Below, piece by piece: positions 8,853 to 19,741 of a DNA stretch of 64,000 bases (positions within the stretch are counted from its first letter, which is position 1; every line of letters starts with the position of its first letter). Location: the NCBI GenBank assembly GCA_900766265.1, contig CAAFUS010000009.1, positions 1 to 64,000 on the forward strand, in the 5' to 3' direction. Both the position numbers and the translations under genes were made by a program. The notes under the pieces are model-generated. The model had not been told where the DNA came from and made no database searches. It worked only from the letters and a program-made list of their open reading frames with translations. Source of the stretch: Pseudomonadaceae bacterium (GTDB lineage: Bacteria; Pseudomonadota; Gammaproteobacteria; Pseudomonadales; Pseudomonadaceae).

Positions 8853-9478
8853 AGCAAAAAGCTCCGCAGGTCGGGATCCGAGAGGCTGCTGTCCCACGCG
8901 CGATCGAACTCCACCTGGCGCAGGCGAACCTTGCCGGGATCGCGGTAAATGGCGTAACCGCCGAAGCTGTCGAGTTCCGGACGCAGGATCAAGCCGCTGG
9001 TATCGGCAAGCAGGAAGGCGGGATCGCTGGCCGGGTAGTCCGGGTTGATCTTGCGGATGTTCAGATTGCTGGTCAGGCGGCGCGCCAGGTTGAGGAGGCG
9101 GTGTCCTTCCTTCACGGCACGGGTGGCGTCGCCGACGAGAATGCGCAAGCGATTGCGCGGGTGAGCCAGCAGAAACTGGCTGCAAGCCTGCTGGATGCTG
9201 CTGTGGTGATACAGCCAGGGCTCGAGATCGGGGGTATACAGACAAAGACTGCGGCGCGCCTGTTGAATCATCGCCAAGGCATGGGGGCGAATCTGTTCGG
9301 GCAGGGTGAAGCGCTGCAGCGCCTCGGTGGTACCCAGCACGAACGGTGCGGGCTCCCAACGCTCCGGCTCAGGTACGTCGGGGGCAGGGTTGTGGACAGC
9401 GAAGCGTCCCGGTGACTCGAACTCGATGGCGGGCAGCTCGTCGAGCGGCTCCGCGTCTTCCGGAACGTACTCGCTCAT
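8849..9478 (-). CDS. DUF7931-like / phospholipase D-like fold protein of unknown function
   Basis: A 209-residue soluble protein lacking a signal peptide. The N-terminal 40 residues are acidic and Pro-rich; the rest (IRPHALAMIQQARRSLCLYTPDLEPWLYHHSSIQQACSQFLLAHPRNRLRILVGD...) looks like the first half of a phospholipase D fold but lacks an HKD catalytic motif. In Pseudomonas this domain accompanies a GNAT acetyltransferase, as it does here (7 bp downstream of the GNAT stop), suggesting a joint role. It overlaps the secretin-like gene by 4 bp. No specific function can be given. Confidence 0.75.
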   Translation of the reverse strand: MSEYVPEDAEPLDELPAIEFESPGRFAVHNPAPDVPEPERWEPAPFVLGTTEALQRFTLPEQIRPHALAMIQQARRSLCLYTPDLEPWLYHHSSIQQACSQFLLAHPRNRLRILVGDATRAVKEGHRLLNLARRLTSNLNIRKINPDYPASDPAFLLADTSGLILRPELDSFGGYAIYRDPGKVRLRQVEFDRAWDSSLSDPDLRSFLL

Positions 9479-9485
9479 GCTGGCC

Positions 9486-9911
9486 TCATTGGCTCTGGCG
9501 AATCATGTCGACATGAGGGATGCCGGCGTCGAGGTATTCCTCGCTGACCACGGAAAACCCCAGCCGCTCGTAGAAAGAGGTCGCGTGCACCTGGGCGGTG
9601 AGCTTCTGTTGGGACAACCCGCGGCGTTCGGCTTCGGCGATCACCGCGTGAAGCAGGGCATTGCCGACATTCATCCCGCGCCAATCCTTGAGCACCGCGA
9701 CACGGCCGATGTGTCCGTCGCGCAACAAGCGCGCGGTGCCGACAGGGTAATCGCCTTCCTGAGCCAGGAAGTGAATCGCCTCGGCGTCGTCGGCATCCCA
9801 TTCCAGCTCCGGCGGCACCGACTGTTCGGCAATGAAGACCGTCTCACGAATGCGCCGCAGCTCCGTGTAGTCCTTCTGCCAGTCGGCGATCCGCACGTGG
9901 ATGTCATTCAT
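9486..9911 (-). CDS. GNAT family N-acetyltransferase (ElaA-like)
   Basis: A 141-residue single-domain GNAT. It contains the beta4-alpha3 acetyl-CoA signature IGRVAVLKDWRGMNVGNALLHAVI at roughly 70-93, and the C-terminal ATSFYERLGFSVVSEEYLDAGIPHVDMIR block, whose His-x-x-Met ending recalls ElaA-type enzymes. The acceptor substrate is unknown. The ATG at 9911 was chosen because GGAG lies eight bases upstream; it overlaps the end of roxA by 8 bp, so the two are likely co-translated. A TTG two codons upstream is possible. Confidence 0.85.
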   Translation of the reverse strand: MNDIHVRIADWQKDYTELRRIRETVFIAEQSVPPELEWDADDAEAIHFLAQEGDYPVGTARLLRDGHIGRVAVLKDWRGMNVGNALLHAVIAEAERRGLSQQKLTAQVHATSFYERLGFSVVSEEYLDAGIPHVDMIRQSQ

Positions 9912-11073
9912 CAGCAAACTCCAGACTTCCCTGTATGACTAATTGCCGGACAAGATTACGCCCATCCTCATCGTCGAGCCATTGCCGGAGGTTGTCGGCA
10001 TGTAACGCGCCGGCAGAGCAGACCAGCTTGAGCAGCTCGCGCAGGTGGCCGGGCAACAGCCGGCTCTGGCCGCTAGCGAACAGCAGCAGGCCGATGTCCA
10101 CTTCGCTCCAGGCAAGGCGCGCGGCGGGGTTGCGCAGCAGCACGGCGCCCTCGCTGATGGCCGAGAGGAACTCGTCCTCGTCGATGTCCGCCGCTTCGGT
10201 GACCCGCTCGGGATAGCGCGGCTCGGTCATGAACTGCCCGAACCAGGTGAGCAGCAGGCGCTCGTCGCTCATGTGCTCGGCCAGCAGCTTCTTCAGCCGG
10301 TCGAGTGCGTCCTGCTGGATCTGGAAGGGATCGTCGGTCGGCTCGAGATCGGCATCGCTGTAGCGTTCTTCATCCGGCAGGAACTGGGCGAGGAAATCGG
10401 TGAAGTGAGTCAGCACTTCCGCGGCGCTCGGGGCCCGGAAGCCCAGCGAGTAGGTCATGCAGTCGTCTTCGGCGGTACCGTAATGGGCCAGCCGCGGGGG
10501 CAGGTAGAGCATGTCGCCCGGCTCCAGCACCCACTCCTCGGTGCCTTCGAAGTCCGCGAGGATGCGCAGGTCGGCGTGATCGAGCAGCGGGCTTTCGCTG
10601 TCGCACATCTGGCCGATGCGCCAGCGGCGTTTTCCCTGCGCCTGGAGCAGGAACACGTCGTAATTGTCGAAATGCGGGCCGACACCGCCGCCTGGCGTGG
10701 CGAAGCTGATCATGATGTCGTCGATGCGCCAGTTGGGCAGGAAGCGGAAGTGTTCGACCAGTTCGGCAACCTCGGGCACGACCTGATCGACGGCTTGCAC
10801 CAGCAGCGTCCAGTCCCGCTCGGGTAGTTCCTGGTAGGTCTGCTCGGTGAAGGGGCCGCGGCGCAGCTCCCAGGGGCGCTCGCCATGTTCGAGCACCAGG
10901 CGCGATTCCACGTCTTCCTCAAGGGACAGCCCGGCCAGCTCGTCCGCGCTGATTGGACTCTGGAACCCCGGCAGCGCCTGACGGATGAGCAGGGGTTTTT
11001 TCTGCCAGTAGTCACGTAGGAAAACCCGTGCGCTGATCCCACCAAGGAGTTCAAGTGATTTATCAGAAGTCAT
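9904..11073 (-). CDS. roxA: 50S ribosomal protein L16 3-hydroxylase (2-oxoglutarate oxygenase)
   Basis: A cupin/JmjC-type 2-oxoglutarate and Fe(II) dependent oxygenase of the YcfD/RoxA family, which hydroxylates an arginine of ribosomal protein L16. The 389-residue product has the iron triad His134-x-Asp136 (GPHFDNYDVF) and His197 (PPRLAHYG), the GPGDMLYLPP-like loop (EPGDMLYLPP) and the C-terminal winged-helix-like region of the family. The start at 11073 is where homology begins; the ORF is open 101 codons further into the purB side. It lies 75 bp beyond purB, across a terminator. Confidence 0.92.
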   Translation of the reverse strand: MTSDKSLELLGGISARVFLRDYWQKKPLLIRQALPGFQSPISADELAGLSLEEDVESRLVLEHGERPWELRRGPFTEQTYQELPERDWTLLVQAVDQVVPEVAELVEHFRFLPNWRIDDIMISFATPGGGVGPHFDNYDVFLLQAQGKRRWRIGQMCDSESPLLDHADLRILADFEGTEEWVLEPGDMLYLPPRLAHYGTAEDDCMTYSLGFRAPSAAEVLTHFTDFLAQFLPDEERYSDADLEPTDDPFQIQQDALDRLKKLLAEHMSDERLLLTWFGQFMTEPRYPERVTEAADIDEDEFLSAISEGAVLLRNPAARLAWSEVDIGLLLFASGQSRLLPGHLRELLKLVCSAGALHADNLRQWLDDEDGRNLVRQLVIQGSLEFADE

Positions 11074-11103
11074 GCCTAAGTCCTTGCTGCTAATGGCAGC
11101 AAT

Positions 11104-11127
11104 AAAAACGCCCGGCTCAGCCGGGCG
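11104..11127 (-). terminator. terminator of purB
   Basis: CGCCCGGC / GCCGGGCG hairpin with a 3-nt loop; on the minus strand it is followed by TTTTTATT. It lies 21 bp after the purB stop, and so also just upstream of roxA. Confidence 0.85.
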
Positions 11128-11147
11128 TGATGAGTCGCAAAGATCGG

Positions 11148-12518
11148 TCAGATGCGTTTGGCCTGAGCAGCCGCATTGCCGATGTAATTTGCCGGGGTCA
11201 GGGCGTGGAGTTCCTGCTTGGCCTGAGCCGGCATGTCGAGGCTGTCGATGAACGTCTTGAGCGCCTCGGGGCTGATGCCCTTGCCCCGGGTGAGCTCCTT
11301 GAGCTTCTCGTAGGGATTCTCGATGCCGTATCGACGCATGACCGTCTGAATAGGCTCGGCCAGAACCTCCCAGCAATTATCCAGATCTTCAGCAATACGT
11401 TGAGCATTGAGCTCCAACTTGCTGATTCCCTTGAGAGAGGCCTCATAAGCAATCAGGCTGTGGGCGAAGCCTACACCGAGGTTGCGCAAAACGGTGGAGT
11501 CGGTCAGGTCGCGCTGCCAGCGAGAGATCGGCAACTTGCTCGCCAGGTGCTGGAACAGTGCGTTGGCGATGCCCAGGTTGCCTTCGGAGTTCTCGAAGTC
11601 GATGGGATTGACCTTGTGCGGCATGGTGGAGGAGCCGATTTCCCCTGCGATGGTCTTCTGCTTGAAGTAGCCGAGCGAAATGTAGCCCCAGATGTCGCGG
11701 TCGAAGTCGATGAGGATGGTGTTGAACCGCGCGATCGCATCGAACAGCTCGGCGATGTAGTCGTGGGGCTCGATCTGAGTGGTGTATGGGTTCCACTGCA
11801 GGCCTAGGTCGTCCTCGATAAAGGCCCGAGCATTAGCTTCCCAGTCCACGTCCGGATAGGCCGACAGGTGCGCGTTGTAGTTGCCGACGGCACCGTTGAT
11901 CTTGCCCAGCAGGGGCACGGCCTGTACCTGGGCGATCTGCCGCTCCAGGCGATAGACCACGTTCGCCAGCTCCTTGCCCAGCGTGGTGGGGGACGCCGGC
12001 TGGCCATGGGTGCGCGACAGCATCGGCACGTCGGCGTGCTGCACCGCCAGCTGACGGATCGCATCGGCGACCTGGCGCATCAGCGGCAACAGGACCTGAT
12101 CGCGGCCTTCACGCAGCATCAGCGCGTGGGACAGGTTGTTGATGTCCTCGCTGGTGCAGGCGAAGTGGATGAACTCGTTGACCTTGGCCAGCTCCGGCAG
12201 CTGCTTGGCCTGTTCCTTGAGCAAGTATTCGACCGCCTTCACGTCGTGGTTGGTGGTGCGTTCGAACTCTTTCACGCGCTCGGCGTGCTCGAGCTGGAAG
12301 TTGTCGGCCAGCTGGTCGAGCAGGGCGTTGGCTTCGCTGGAGAAAGCTGCGACCTCGGGAATGCCGGGATGCGCGGCCAGGCGCTGCAACCAGCGTACCT
12401 CGACCAGTACGCGGCAGCGGATCAGACCGTACTCGCTGAAGATGGGGCGCAGTGCGCTTGTTTTGCCGGCGTAGCGGCCATCGACGGGGGAAACCGCTGT
12501 GAGCGAGGAAAGCTGCAT
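11148..12518 (-). CDS. purB: adenylosuccinate lyase
   Basis: Catalyses two steps of purine synthesis: fumarate release from SAICAR and from adenylosuccinate. The 456-residue product, the usual gammaproteobacterial length, starts MQLSSLTAVSPVDGRY and carries the fumarase/aspartase superfamily signature GSSTMPHKVNP and the conserved SRTHGQPASPTTLGKE segment with the catalytic His. The ORF is open 18 codons upstream, but the family start is the ATG at 12518. It forms a long-conserved Pseudomonas neighbourhood with hflD and mnmA upstream. Confidence 0.97.
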   Translation of the reverse strand: MQLSSLTAVSPVDGRYAGKTSALRPIFSEYGLIRCRVLVEVRWLQRLAAHPGIPEVAAFSSEANALLDQLADNFQLEHAERVKEFERTTNHDVKAVEYLLKEQAKQLPELAKVNEFIHFACTSEDINNLSHALMLREGRDQVLLPLMRQVADAIRQLAVQHADVPMLSRTHGQPASPTTLGKELANVVYRLERQIAQVQAVPLLGKINGAVGNYNAHLSAYPDVDWEANARAFIEDDLGLQWNPYTTQIEPHDYIAELFDAIARFNTILIDFDRDIWGYISLGYFKQKTIAGEIGSSTMPHKVNPIDFENSEGNLGIANALFQHLASKLPISRWQRDLTDSTVLRNLGVGFAHSLIAYEASLKGISKLELNAQRIAEDLDNCWEVLAEPIQTVMRRYGIENPYEKLKELTRGKGISPEALKTFIDSLDMPAQAKQELHALTPANYIGNAAAQAKRI

Positions 12519-12638
12519 GGGGGTTCTCGACGGACGGGTCATAAAAGGGCGCACATGATACACGAAAGGCAAGGTCGACTGCCGGAGTGCGTTCGGCAGC
12601 CACCTGCAACGGCGACGTTCGGCTAAGGTCGCGTGTGG

Positions 12639-13265
12639 TCAGTCGTGACCACGAATCATCGGATACAGCGCGTCCAGCAGCTTGCGGCGGCTGAAGACGA
12701 GCTGCCAACGATGGCCGCCGAGCTGCCGCCAGAGCCGTGCCGAGCGGATACCGCACAGCAGCAGTGCGCGGATCTTCGCTGCATTGTCGCTCCGTTGCAG
12801 GTGGCGCATGTCGCCATGCACCTGGATCCGCTGGCGGAAGGTGCTGAGGGTGTCCTCGTAGAGGCCCCCGCAGGCGGCCACGACGTTCTCGTGGGTCAGC
12901 CCGAAGTGTTCGACCTGCTGCTGGATCTGGTCCAGGCGACTTCCGATCACCTGCAGCATGTCGCCGCGCTTGTCCAGCTGACGCTCCAGCGCCACCAGTG
13001 CCAGGGCGTAGCGAAGAGGCTCTCTCTGCAGCGCGTTGGCATCGCGTTCGAGGGCGCTGATCAGGGCGCGGTATCCGTCGCGCAGGTTCAGATCGTCGCC
13101 GCCGTAGACATCCAGGGTCGACGGCGGGTCGCGTACCAGCAGGCTGCCTAGCATGCAGGCCAGCGAAGCCTGGGGAATCTGACCGGTGCAGGCGATGCGA
13201 TCGACCAGCACCGCGGCCTCGAACACCGCGCCCAGCGCGACCAGCTGCTCTTGGACCGGGGTCAT
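12639..13265 (-). CDS. hflD: high frequency lysogenization protein HflD homologue
   Basis: A 208-residue alpha-helical protein of the HflD family (YcfC), a peripheral inner-membrane protein first found as a modulator of lambda CII. Its position next to mnmA and purB is conserved in gammaproteobacteria. Landmarks are FEAAVLVDRIACTGQ near the N terminus and IRALLLCGIRSARLWRQLGGHRWQLVFSRRKLL at the C terminus. It starts 4 bp inside the mnmA stop, so it is co-translated. Its cellular role outside lambda is not established. Confidence 0.93.
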   Translation of the reverse strand: MTPVQEQLVALGAVFEAAVLVDRIACTGQIPQASLACMLGSLLVRDPPSTLDVYGGDDLNLRDGYRALISALERDANALQREPLRYALALVALERQLDKRGDMLQVIGSRLDQIQQQVEHFGLTHENVVAACGGLYEDTLSTFRQRIQVHGDMRHLQRSDNAAKIRALLLCGIRSARLWRQLGGHRWQLVFSRRKLLDALYPMIRGHD

Positions 13266-14389
13266 GGGTGTACATCCTCGGTGCGTTCGGCCTGCTCGAT
13301 GACGCCGCCGCCCAGGCAGACCTCGCCGTCATAGAACACCACCGACTGCCCGGGCGTCACGGCACGCTGGGGCTCGTCGAAGATGACCCGATAGCCCGAG
13401 CCACGTCGCTCCAGGGTGCAGGCCTGGTCAGCCTGGCGGTAGCGCACCTTGGCAGTGAGCCGGCGCGGCGCCGTGGTATCGATCGGATTGACCCAGTAAA
13501 TCTCCGAGGCCTGCAGTGCGCTGGAGAATAGCCAGGGGTGGTTGTTGCCTTGTCCGACGATCAGCACGTTGCGCTCGAGGTCCTTGCCCAGCACGTACCA
13601 GGGATCGTCGCCGGCATCCTTGAGCCCTCCGATGCCGAGGCCCTGGCGCTGACCAATGGTGTGGTACATCAGCCCGTGATGGCGACCAATCACCGCGCCT
13701 TCAGTCGTTTCAATATCGCCGGGCTGTGCCGGAAGGTACTGCTTGAGGAAGTCGCTGAAACGGCGTTCGCCGATGAAGCAGATCCCCGTGGAGTCCTTCT
13801 TCTTCGCGGTGGCCAGGCCATGGCGCTCGGCAATGGCGCGCACCTCGGGTTTTTCCAGTTCGCCCACCGGGAAGAGGGTGCGGCCGATCTGCTCGCCGCC
13901 CACGGCATGCAGGAAATAGCTCTGGTCCTTGTTCGGGTCCAGGCCCTTGAGAAGCTCGCTGCGTCCGTCGACGTCGCGCCGACGGACGTAATGACCGGTG
14001 GCGATCAGGTCCGCCCCCAGCGACATGGCGTAGTCGAGAAAGGCTTTGAACTTGATCTCGCGGTTGCAGAGGATGTCGGGGTTGGGCGTGCGACCGGCCT
14101 TGTACTCCGCCAGAAAATGTTCGAAGACATTGTCCCAGTATTCGGCGGCGAAGTTGGCGGTGTGCAGCTTTATACCGATCTTGTCGCAGACCGCCTGGGC
14201 ATCGGCCAGGTCATCCATAGCCGTGCAGTACTCCGTGCCGTCGTCCTCCTCCCAATTCTTCATGAACAGGCCTTCGACCTGGTAGCCCTGTTCGAGCAGC
14301 AGCAGGGCCGAAACGGACGAGTCGACGCCGCCGGACATGCCGACGATGACGCGTTGTGATTGGGGTGCGGGGTGGGTCTGGGCGGACAT
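13262..14389 (-). CDS. mnmA: tRNA-specific 2-thiouridylase MnmA
   Basis: Thiolates U34 of tRNA Lys, Glu and Gln using sulfur relayed through the Tus system. The 375-residue product has the ATP-pyrophosphatase P-loop SGGVDSS at 19-25, the catalytic Cys in NPDILCNREIKF, and the persulfide Cys in GICFIGERRF. Genes for the relay donors TusDCB and TusE lie in this same window at 34750-36138, so both ends of the pathway are represented. It overlaps hflD by 4 bp. Confidence 0.97.
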   Translation of the reverse strand: MSAQTHPAPQSQRVIVGMSGGVDSSVSALLLLEQGYQVEGLFMKNWEEDDGTEYCTAMDDLADAQAVCDKIGIKLHTANFAAEYWDNVFEHFLAEYKAGRTPNPDILCNREIKFKAFLDYAMSLGADLIATGHYVRRRDVDGRSELLKGLDPNKDQSYFLHAVGGEQIGRTLFPVGELEKPEVRAIAERHGLATAKKKDSTGICFIGERRFSDFLKQYLPAQPGDIETTEGAVIGRHHGLMYHTIGQRQGLGIGGLKDAGDDPWYVLGKDLERNVLIVGQGNNHPWLFSSALQASEIYWVNPIDTTAPRRLTAKVRYRQADQACTLERRGSGYRVIFDEPQRAVTPGQSVVFYDGEVCLGGGVIEQAERTEDVHP

Positions 14390-14439
14390 GGCGATTCAGC
14401 AGGACGTTCGAAAGGGACGAATTCTACCAGAAGCGACGG

Positions 14440-14880
14440 TCACTCACGGATGACTGCCAGCGGGTAGGGCGAGCCGGCCAGATAATCATCGATGCAGCGC
14501 ATCACCAGATGGCTGCGCCAGCGCTCCGGTTGTTCCGCCAGTTCGTCGCGACTCATCCAGCGAGCGGCGTGGATGCCGGTATCAAGCGGGCGTTGAGGGT
14601 GATGGCGCACGGGGTCGGCGCTGAAGCAGATCCTTTGATAGGTGACGCCATTGCTGGGTGCGGTGTAGAGGTAGATGCCGACCACGCCGGTCAGGACGAC
14701 ATCCCAGCCGGTTTCCTCCAGGGTTTCGCGAACGGCAGCCTCGCGCAGGGTCTCGTTGGCTTCCAGGTGGCCGGCGGGCTGGTTGAAGACCAGTTGCCCG
14801 GCGATCTCCTCCTCAACCAGCAGGAAACGGCCCTGATCTTCGACGATGGTGGCGACGGTGACATGGGGTTGCCAGCGCAT
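14440..14880 (-). CDS. nudJ: Nudix hydrolase NudJ (phosphatase NudJ)
   Basis: A 146-residue Nudix pyrophosphohydrolase with a complete box GHLEANETLREAAVRETLEETGW (G-x5-E-x7-RE-x-x-EE-x-G). Family members hydrolyse nucleoside di- and triphosphates and HMP-PP; the exact substrate here is inferred. I chose the ATG at 14880 because GGAG sits eight bases upstream; an ATG two codons earlier is too close to it. It lies just upstream of mnmA in the same direction (50 bp), as in E. coli. Confidence 0.9.
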   Translation of the reverse strand: MRWQPHVTVATIVEDQGRFLLVEEEIAGQLVFNQPAGHLEANETLREAAVRETLEETGWDVVLTGVVGIYLYTAPSNGVTYQRICFSADPVRHHPQRPLDTGIHAARWMSRDELAEQPERWRSHLVMRCIDDYLAGSPYPLAVIRE

Positions 14881-14946
14881 GGGCATGCTCCTGAAAAGAA
14901 AGGGGCGAGCATAGCAGGGCCGTCCGGCCCGCTGGCCGCCCAAAAA

Positions 14947-14974
14947 GAAAGCCCCGGCCGGGGCCGGGGCTTTC
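14947..14974 (-). terminator. terminator of monomeric isocitrate dehydrogenase gene
   Basis: Perfect 12-bp stem GAAAGCCCCGGC / GCCGGGGCTTTC with a CGGG loop, followed on the minus strand by TTTTTG, 17 bp after the idh stop. Confidence 0.9.
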
Positions 14975-14991
14975 GATGACGCGAGAGGCGG

Positions 14992-17214
<2,223 letters not shown>

Positions 17215-17554
17215 TAGCGTTGACTCTCTCTCTTTGCTGAGCGTGCACGGAATCGCGATTCGCGCGGGTAGGCGCTCCGACCCCGTCGAGGGCCAGTTAT
17301 CGAAATTCGCCGCGGTGATGTGGATGCACCAGGTGGGATATCGAAACGCAATAGCAGGACGTCCCGGAAAGGCGAGCTATTCGTCGAACGGACTCGCCCC
17401 TATGACTCGGCAGTCATCGTGCGAGTATACCATCGCGCCGGTGCGCAGCAGAATGGATTGCTACCTAAGACCAATGCACTGTGGTTTGGCCTGGAATATC
17501 TGCGCTACCCTCGGAGAGCGTACACGTCGTTTAAACAACTAAACGGAGTCAAGC
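17215..17554. promoter_or_regulatory. divergent promoter region of idh and icd
   Basis: A 340-bp non-coding region between the two divergent isocitrate dehydrogenase genes. It must contain both promoters and any shared operator. No ORF here is credible and I could not assign a confident -35/-10 pair or operator. Confidence 0.55.
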
Positions 17555-18811
17555 ATGGGTTACGAAAAGATCCAGGTGCCGGCGGGCGGCGAAAAGATCA
17601 CCGTCAATGCCGACCATTCCCTGAACGTGCCGAACAACCCGATCATCCCCTATATCGAAGGCGATGGTATCGGCGTGGACATCAGTCCCGTGATGATCAA
17701 GGTGGTCGACGCTGCGGTACAGAAAGCCTACGGCGGCGAGCGCAAGATCGCGTGGATGGAAATCTATGCCGGCGAGAAGGCGACCCAGGTCTATGACCAG
17801 GACACCTGGTTACCCAAGGAAACCCTGGAGGTCGTTCGTGACTACGTCGTATCCATCAAGGGGCCGCTGACCACTCCGGTCGGTGGCGGCATACGCTCTC
17901 TGAACGTCGCCCTGCGCCAGGAACTGGACCTGTATGTCTGCCAGCGTCCGGTACGCTGGTTCACTGGCGTGCCCAGTCCGGTGAGGAAACCGGGCGATGT
18001 GGACATGGTGATATTCCGGGAGAACTCCGAAGACATCTACGCCGGCGTCGAGTGGAAAGCCGGCTCCGCCGAGGCGCAGAAGGTGATCAAGTTCCTCACC
18101 GAGGAAATGGGCGTCAAGAAGATCCGCTTCACCGATATGTGCGGCATCGGCATCAAGCCCGTCTCCGAGGAAGGCACCAAGCGCCTGGTGCGCAAGGCGA
18201 TGCAATACGCGGTGGATAACGATCGCAGCTCCGTCACCCTGGTGCACAAAGGCAACATCATGAAATTCACCGAGGGCGCCTTCAAGGAGTGGGGTTACGA
18301 GATCGCACGCGACGAGTTCGGTGCCGAGCTGCTCGATGGCGGGCCATGGATGCAGTTCAAGAATCCCAAGACGGGCAAGAGCATCGTGGTCAAGGACGTG
18401 ATCGCCGACGCCATGCTCCAGCAAATCCTGCTGCGCCCGGCCGAGTATGACGTGATCGCCACGCTCAACCTGAACGGCGACTACCTGTCCGATGCCCTGG
18501 CGGCGGAAGTCGGTGGTATCGGTATTGCGCCGGGGGCAAACCTGTCCGATACCGTCGCCATGTTCGAGGCGACCCACGGCACGGCGCCAAAATATGCCGG
18601 GCAGGACAAGGTGAACCCGGGGTCACTGATCCTTTCGGCCGAGATGATGTTGCGTCACATGGGTTGGTACGAAGCGGCCGACCTCATCATCAAGGGCACC
18701 GAAGGCGCGATCGCTGCGAAGACCGTCACCTACGACTTCGAGCGCTTGATGGAAGGCGCGCAGTTGATGTCCTGCTCGCAGTTCGGCGACGCCATGATCA
18801 GTCACATGTAA
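17555..18811 (+). CDS. icd: NADP-dependent isocitrate dehydrogenase, homodimeric type
   Basis: The TCA-cycle dimeric isocitrate dehydrogenase, 418 residues. The phosphorylation and substrate loop GGGIRSLNVALRQELDLY contains Ser115, equivalent to E. coli Ser113, the target of AceK, so control of flux into the glyoxylate shunt by phosphorylation is plausible (aceK is not in the window). Also visible are NLNGDYLSDALAAEVGGIGIAPGAN and ATHGTAPKYAGQDKVNPGS, typical of the NADP-binding side. A GGAG lies eight bases before the ATG. It is followed by its own terminator. Confidence 0.98.
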   Translation: MGYEKIQVPAGGEKITVNADHSLNVPNNPIIPYIEGDGIGVDISPVMIKVVDAAVQKAYGGERKIAWMEIYAGEKATQVYDQDTWLPKETLEVVRDYVVSIKGPLTTPVGGGIRSLNVALRQELDLYVCQRPVRWFTGVPSPVRKPGDVDMVIFRENSEDIYAGVEWKAGSAEAQKVIKFLTEEMGVKKIRFTDMCGIGIKPVSEEGTKRLVRKAMQYAVDNDRSSVTLVHKGNIMKFTEGAFKEWGYEIARDEFGAELLDGGPWMQFKNPKTGKSIVVKDVIADAMLQQILLRPAEYDVIATLNLNGDYLSDALAAEVGGIGIAPGANLSDTVAMFEATHGTAPKYAGQDKVNPGSLILSAEMMLRHMGWYEAADLIIKGTEGAIAAKTVTYDFERLMEGAQLMSCSQFGDAMISHM

Positions 18812-18827
18812 CGTGCTCGAGCGAAAG

Positions 18828-18859
18828 AAGGCCGGTCTTTCCTGACCGGCCTTTTCGTT
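18828..18859 (+). terminator. terminator of icd
   Basis: AAGGCCGGTC / GACCGGCCTT, a 10-bp stem with a 6-nt loop followed by TTCGTTTT, 16 bp after the icd stop. It may also serve the convergent cspD on the other strand. Confidence 0.9.
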
Positions 18860-18869
18860 TTGCCGCTGC

Positions 18870-19130
18870 TCAGGCGCCTACGGCAGAGGCGTTCTCTGCG
18901 GCCGGCTCCAGGACTTCCGCCGAAGTCGTCAGCGCTCGAATATTGGTAGCGTGCAGGCCCTTGGGGCCCTGCAGGATGTCGAACATGACTGCCTGCCCAG
19001 CTTTGAGTGTTCGGTATCCATCCATCTGGATGGCCGAATAGTGGGCGAACAGGTCCTCATCGCCGCCGTCTGCTACGATGAATCCGTAGCCTTTGGCGTT
19101 GTTGAACCACTTGACCTTACCGCTTAGCAT
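18870..19130 (-). CDS. cspD: cold shock domain protein CspD
   Basis: An 86-residue cold-shock-domain protein. The RNA/DNA-binding motifs are intact: RNP1 KGYGFIVAD and RNP2 DLFAHYSAI. The extended C terminus past the 67-residue domain and the position next to clpS-clpA are typical of CspD, which inhibits replication in stationary phase in E. coli. The start MLSGKVKWFNN at 19130 fits the family; an ATG six codons earlier is less likely. It diverges from clpS. Confidence 0.93.
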   Translation of the reverse strand: MLSGKVKWFNNAKGYGFIVADGGDEDLFAHYSAIQMDGYRTLKAGQAVMFDILQGPKGLHATNIRALTTSAEVLEPAAENASAVGA

Positions 19131-19348
19131 GCTGTTATCCCTCTGCAAAGGACTCCATCACTGGAGTAACATCCACTCGATGACGCGCTGATGAACCTTG
19201 TGAGCGAAAGCGCGTGACCCGGCGTGCCGTTAGGCACTTAATTGTTTGTATCACCGTTTTGCACATAGTCAAGCCAGCTCATCGGGTGGCTGCGAAGCTC
19301 GTCAAACTCCACCGGCTCAGAAGCCCCGAACGAAGAACCGTTATCCGC

Positions 19349-19711
19349 ATGCGTGCAATCCCGCAGATTCGACTAACATTCAATCAGGACCGCCCCTCGC
19401 AAGACGAGGACGACGCCTCAGGGCTGGCCTTGGAGGAGGCGAAGCCGGAACTCAAGGCACCTCCGATGTTTAAAGTTGTCATGTTTAATGATGACTACAC
19501 GCCGATGGATTTCGTCGTAGAAGTGCTGGAAGGTATCTTCAATCACAACCGGGAATTGGCTACCAAAATCATGCTGACCGTCCATACAGAGGGGCGGGCG
19601 GTGTGTGGTGTCTACACGCGAGACGTTGCCGAAACCAAGGCAATGCAAGCCAACCAATACGCAAGGGAATGTCAGCATCCACTGCTCTGTGAGATCGAGA
19701 AGGACGGTTAA
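19349..19711 (+). CDS. clpS: ATP-dependent Clp protease adaptor ClpS
   Basis: Adaptor that delivers N-degron substrates, proteins with N-terminal Leu, Phe, Tyr or Trp, to ClpAP. The 120-residue product has a disordered acidic N-terminal tail and the core beginning PPMFKVVMFNDDYTPMDFVVEVL, whose Asn-Asp-Asp and Met residues form the N-end binding pocket, and ends CQHPLLCEIEKDG. The start at 19349 is chosen by homology; no strong ribosome-binding site is visible. It is 30 bp upstream of clpA, so the two are co-transcribed. The transferases that create such N-degrons (bpt, aat) lie nearby. Confidence 0.95.
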   Translation: MRAIPQIRLTFNQDRPSQDEDDASGLALEEAKPELKAPPMFKVVMFNDDYTPMDFVVEVLEGIFNHNRELATKIMLTVHTEGRAVCGVYTRDVAETKAMQANQYARECQHPLLCEIEKDG

Positions 19712-19741
19712 CCCCGACTGCTTGGGTAAGAGGTGAAAGTT

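Noticed and set aside
7752..8948. 398-codon plus-strand ORF
   Set aside because: Overlaps the secretin-like gene in antisense, which has a signal peptide and a coupled start.
12109..13332. 407-codon minus-strand ORF overlapping purB and hflD
   Set aside because: Out of frame with purB and hflD; Arg/Ala/Pro-rich shadow without domains.
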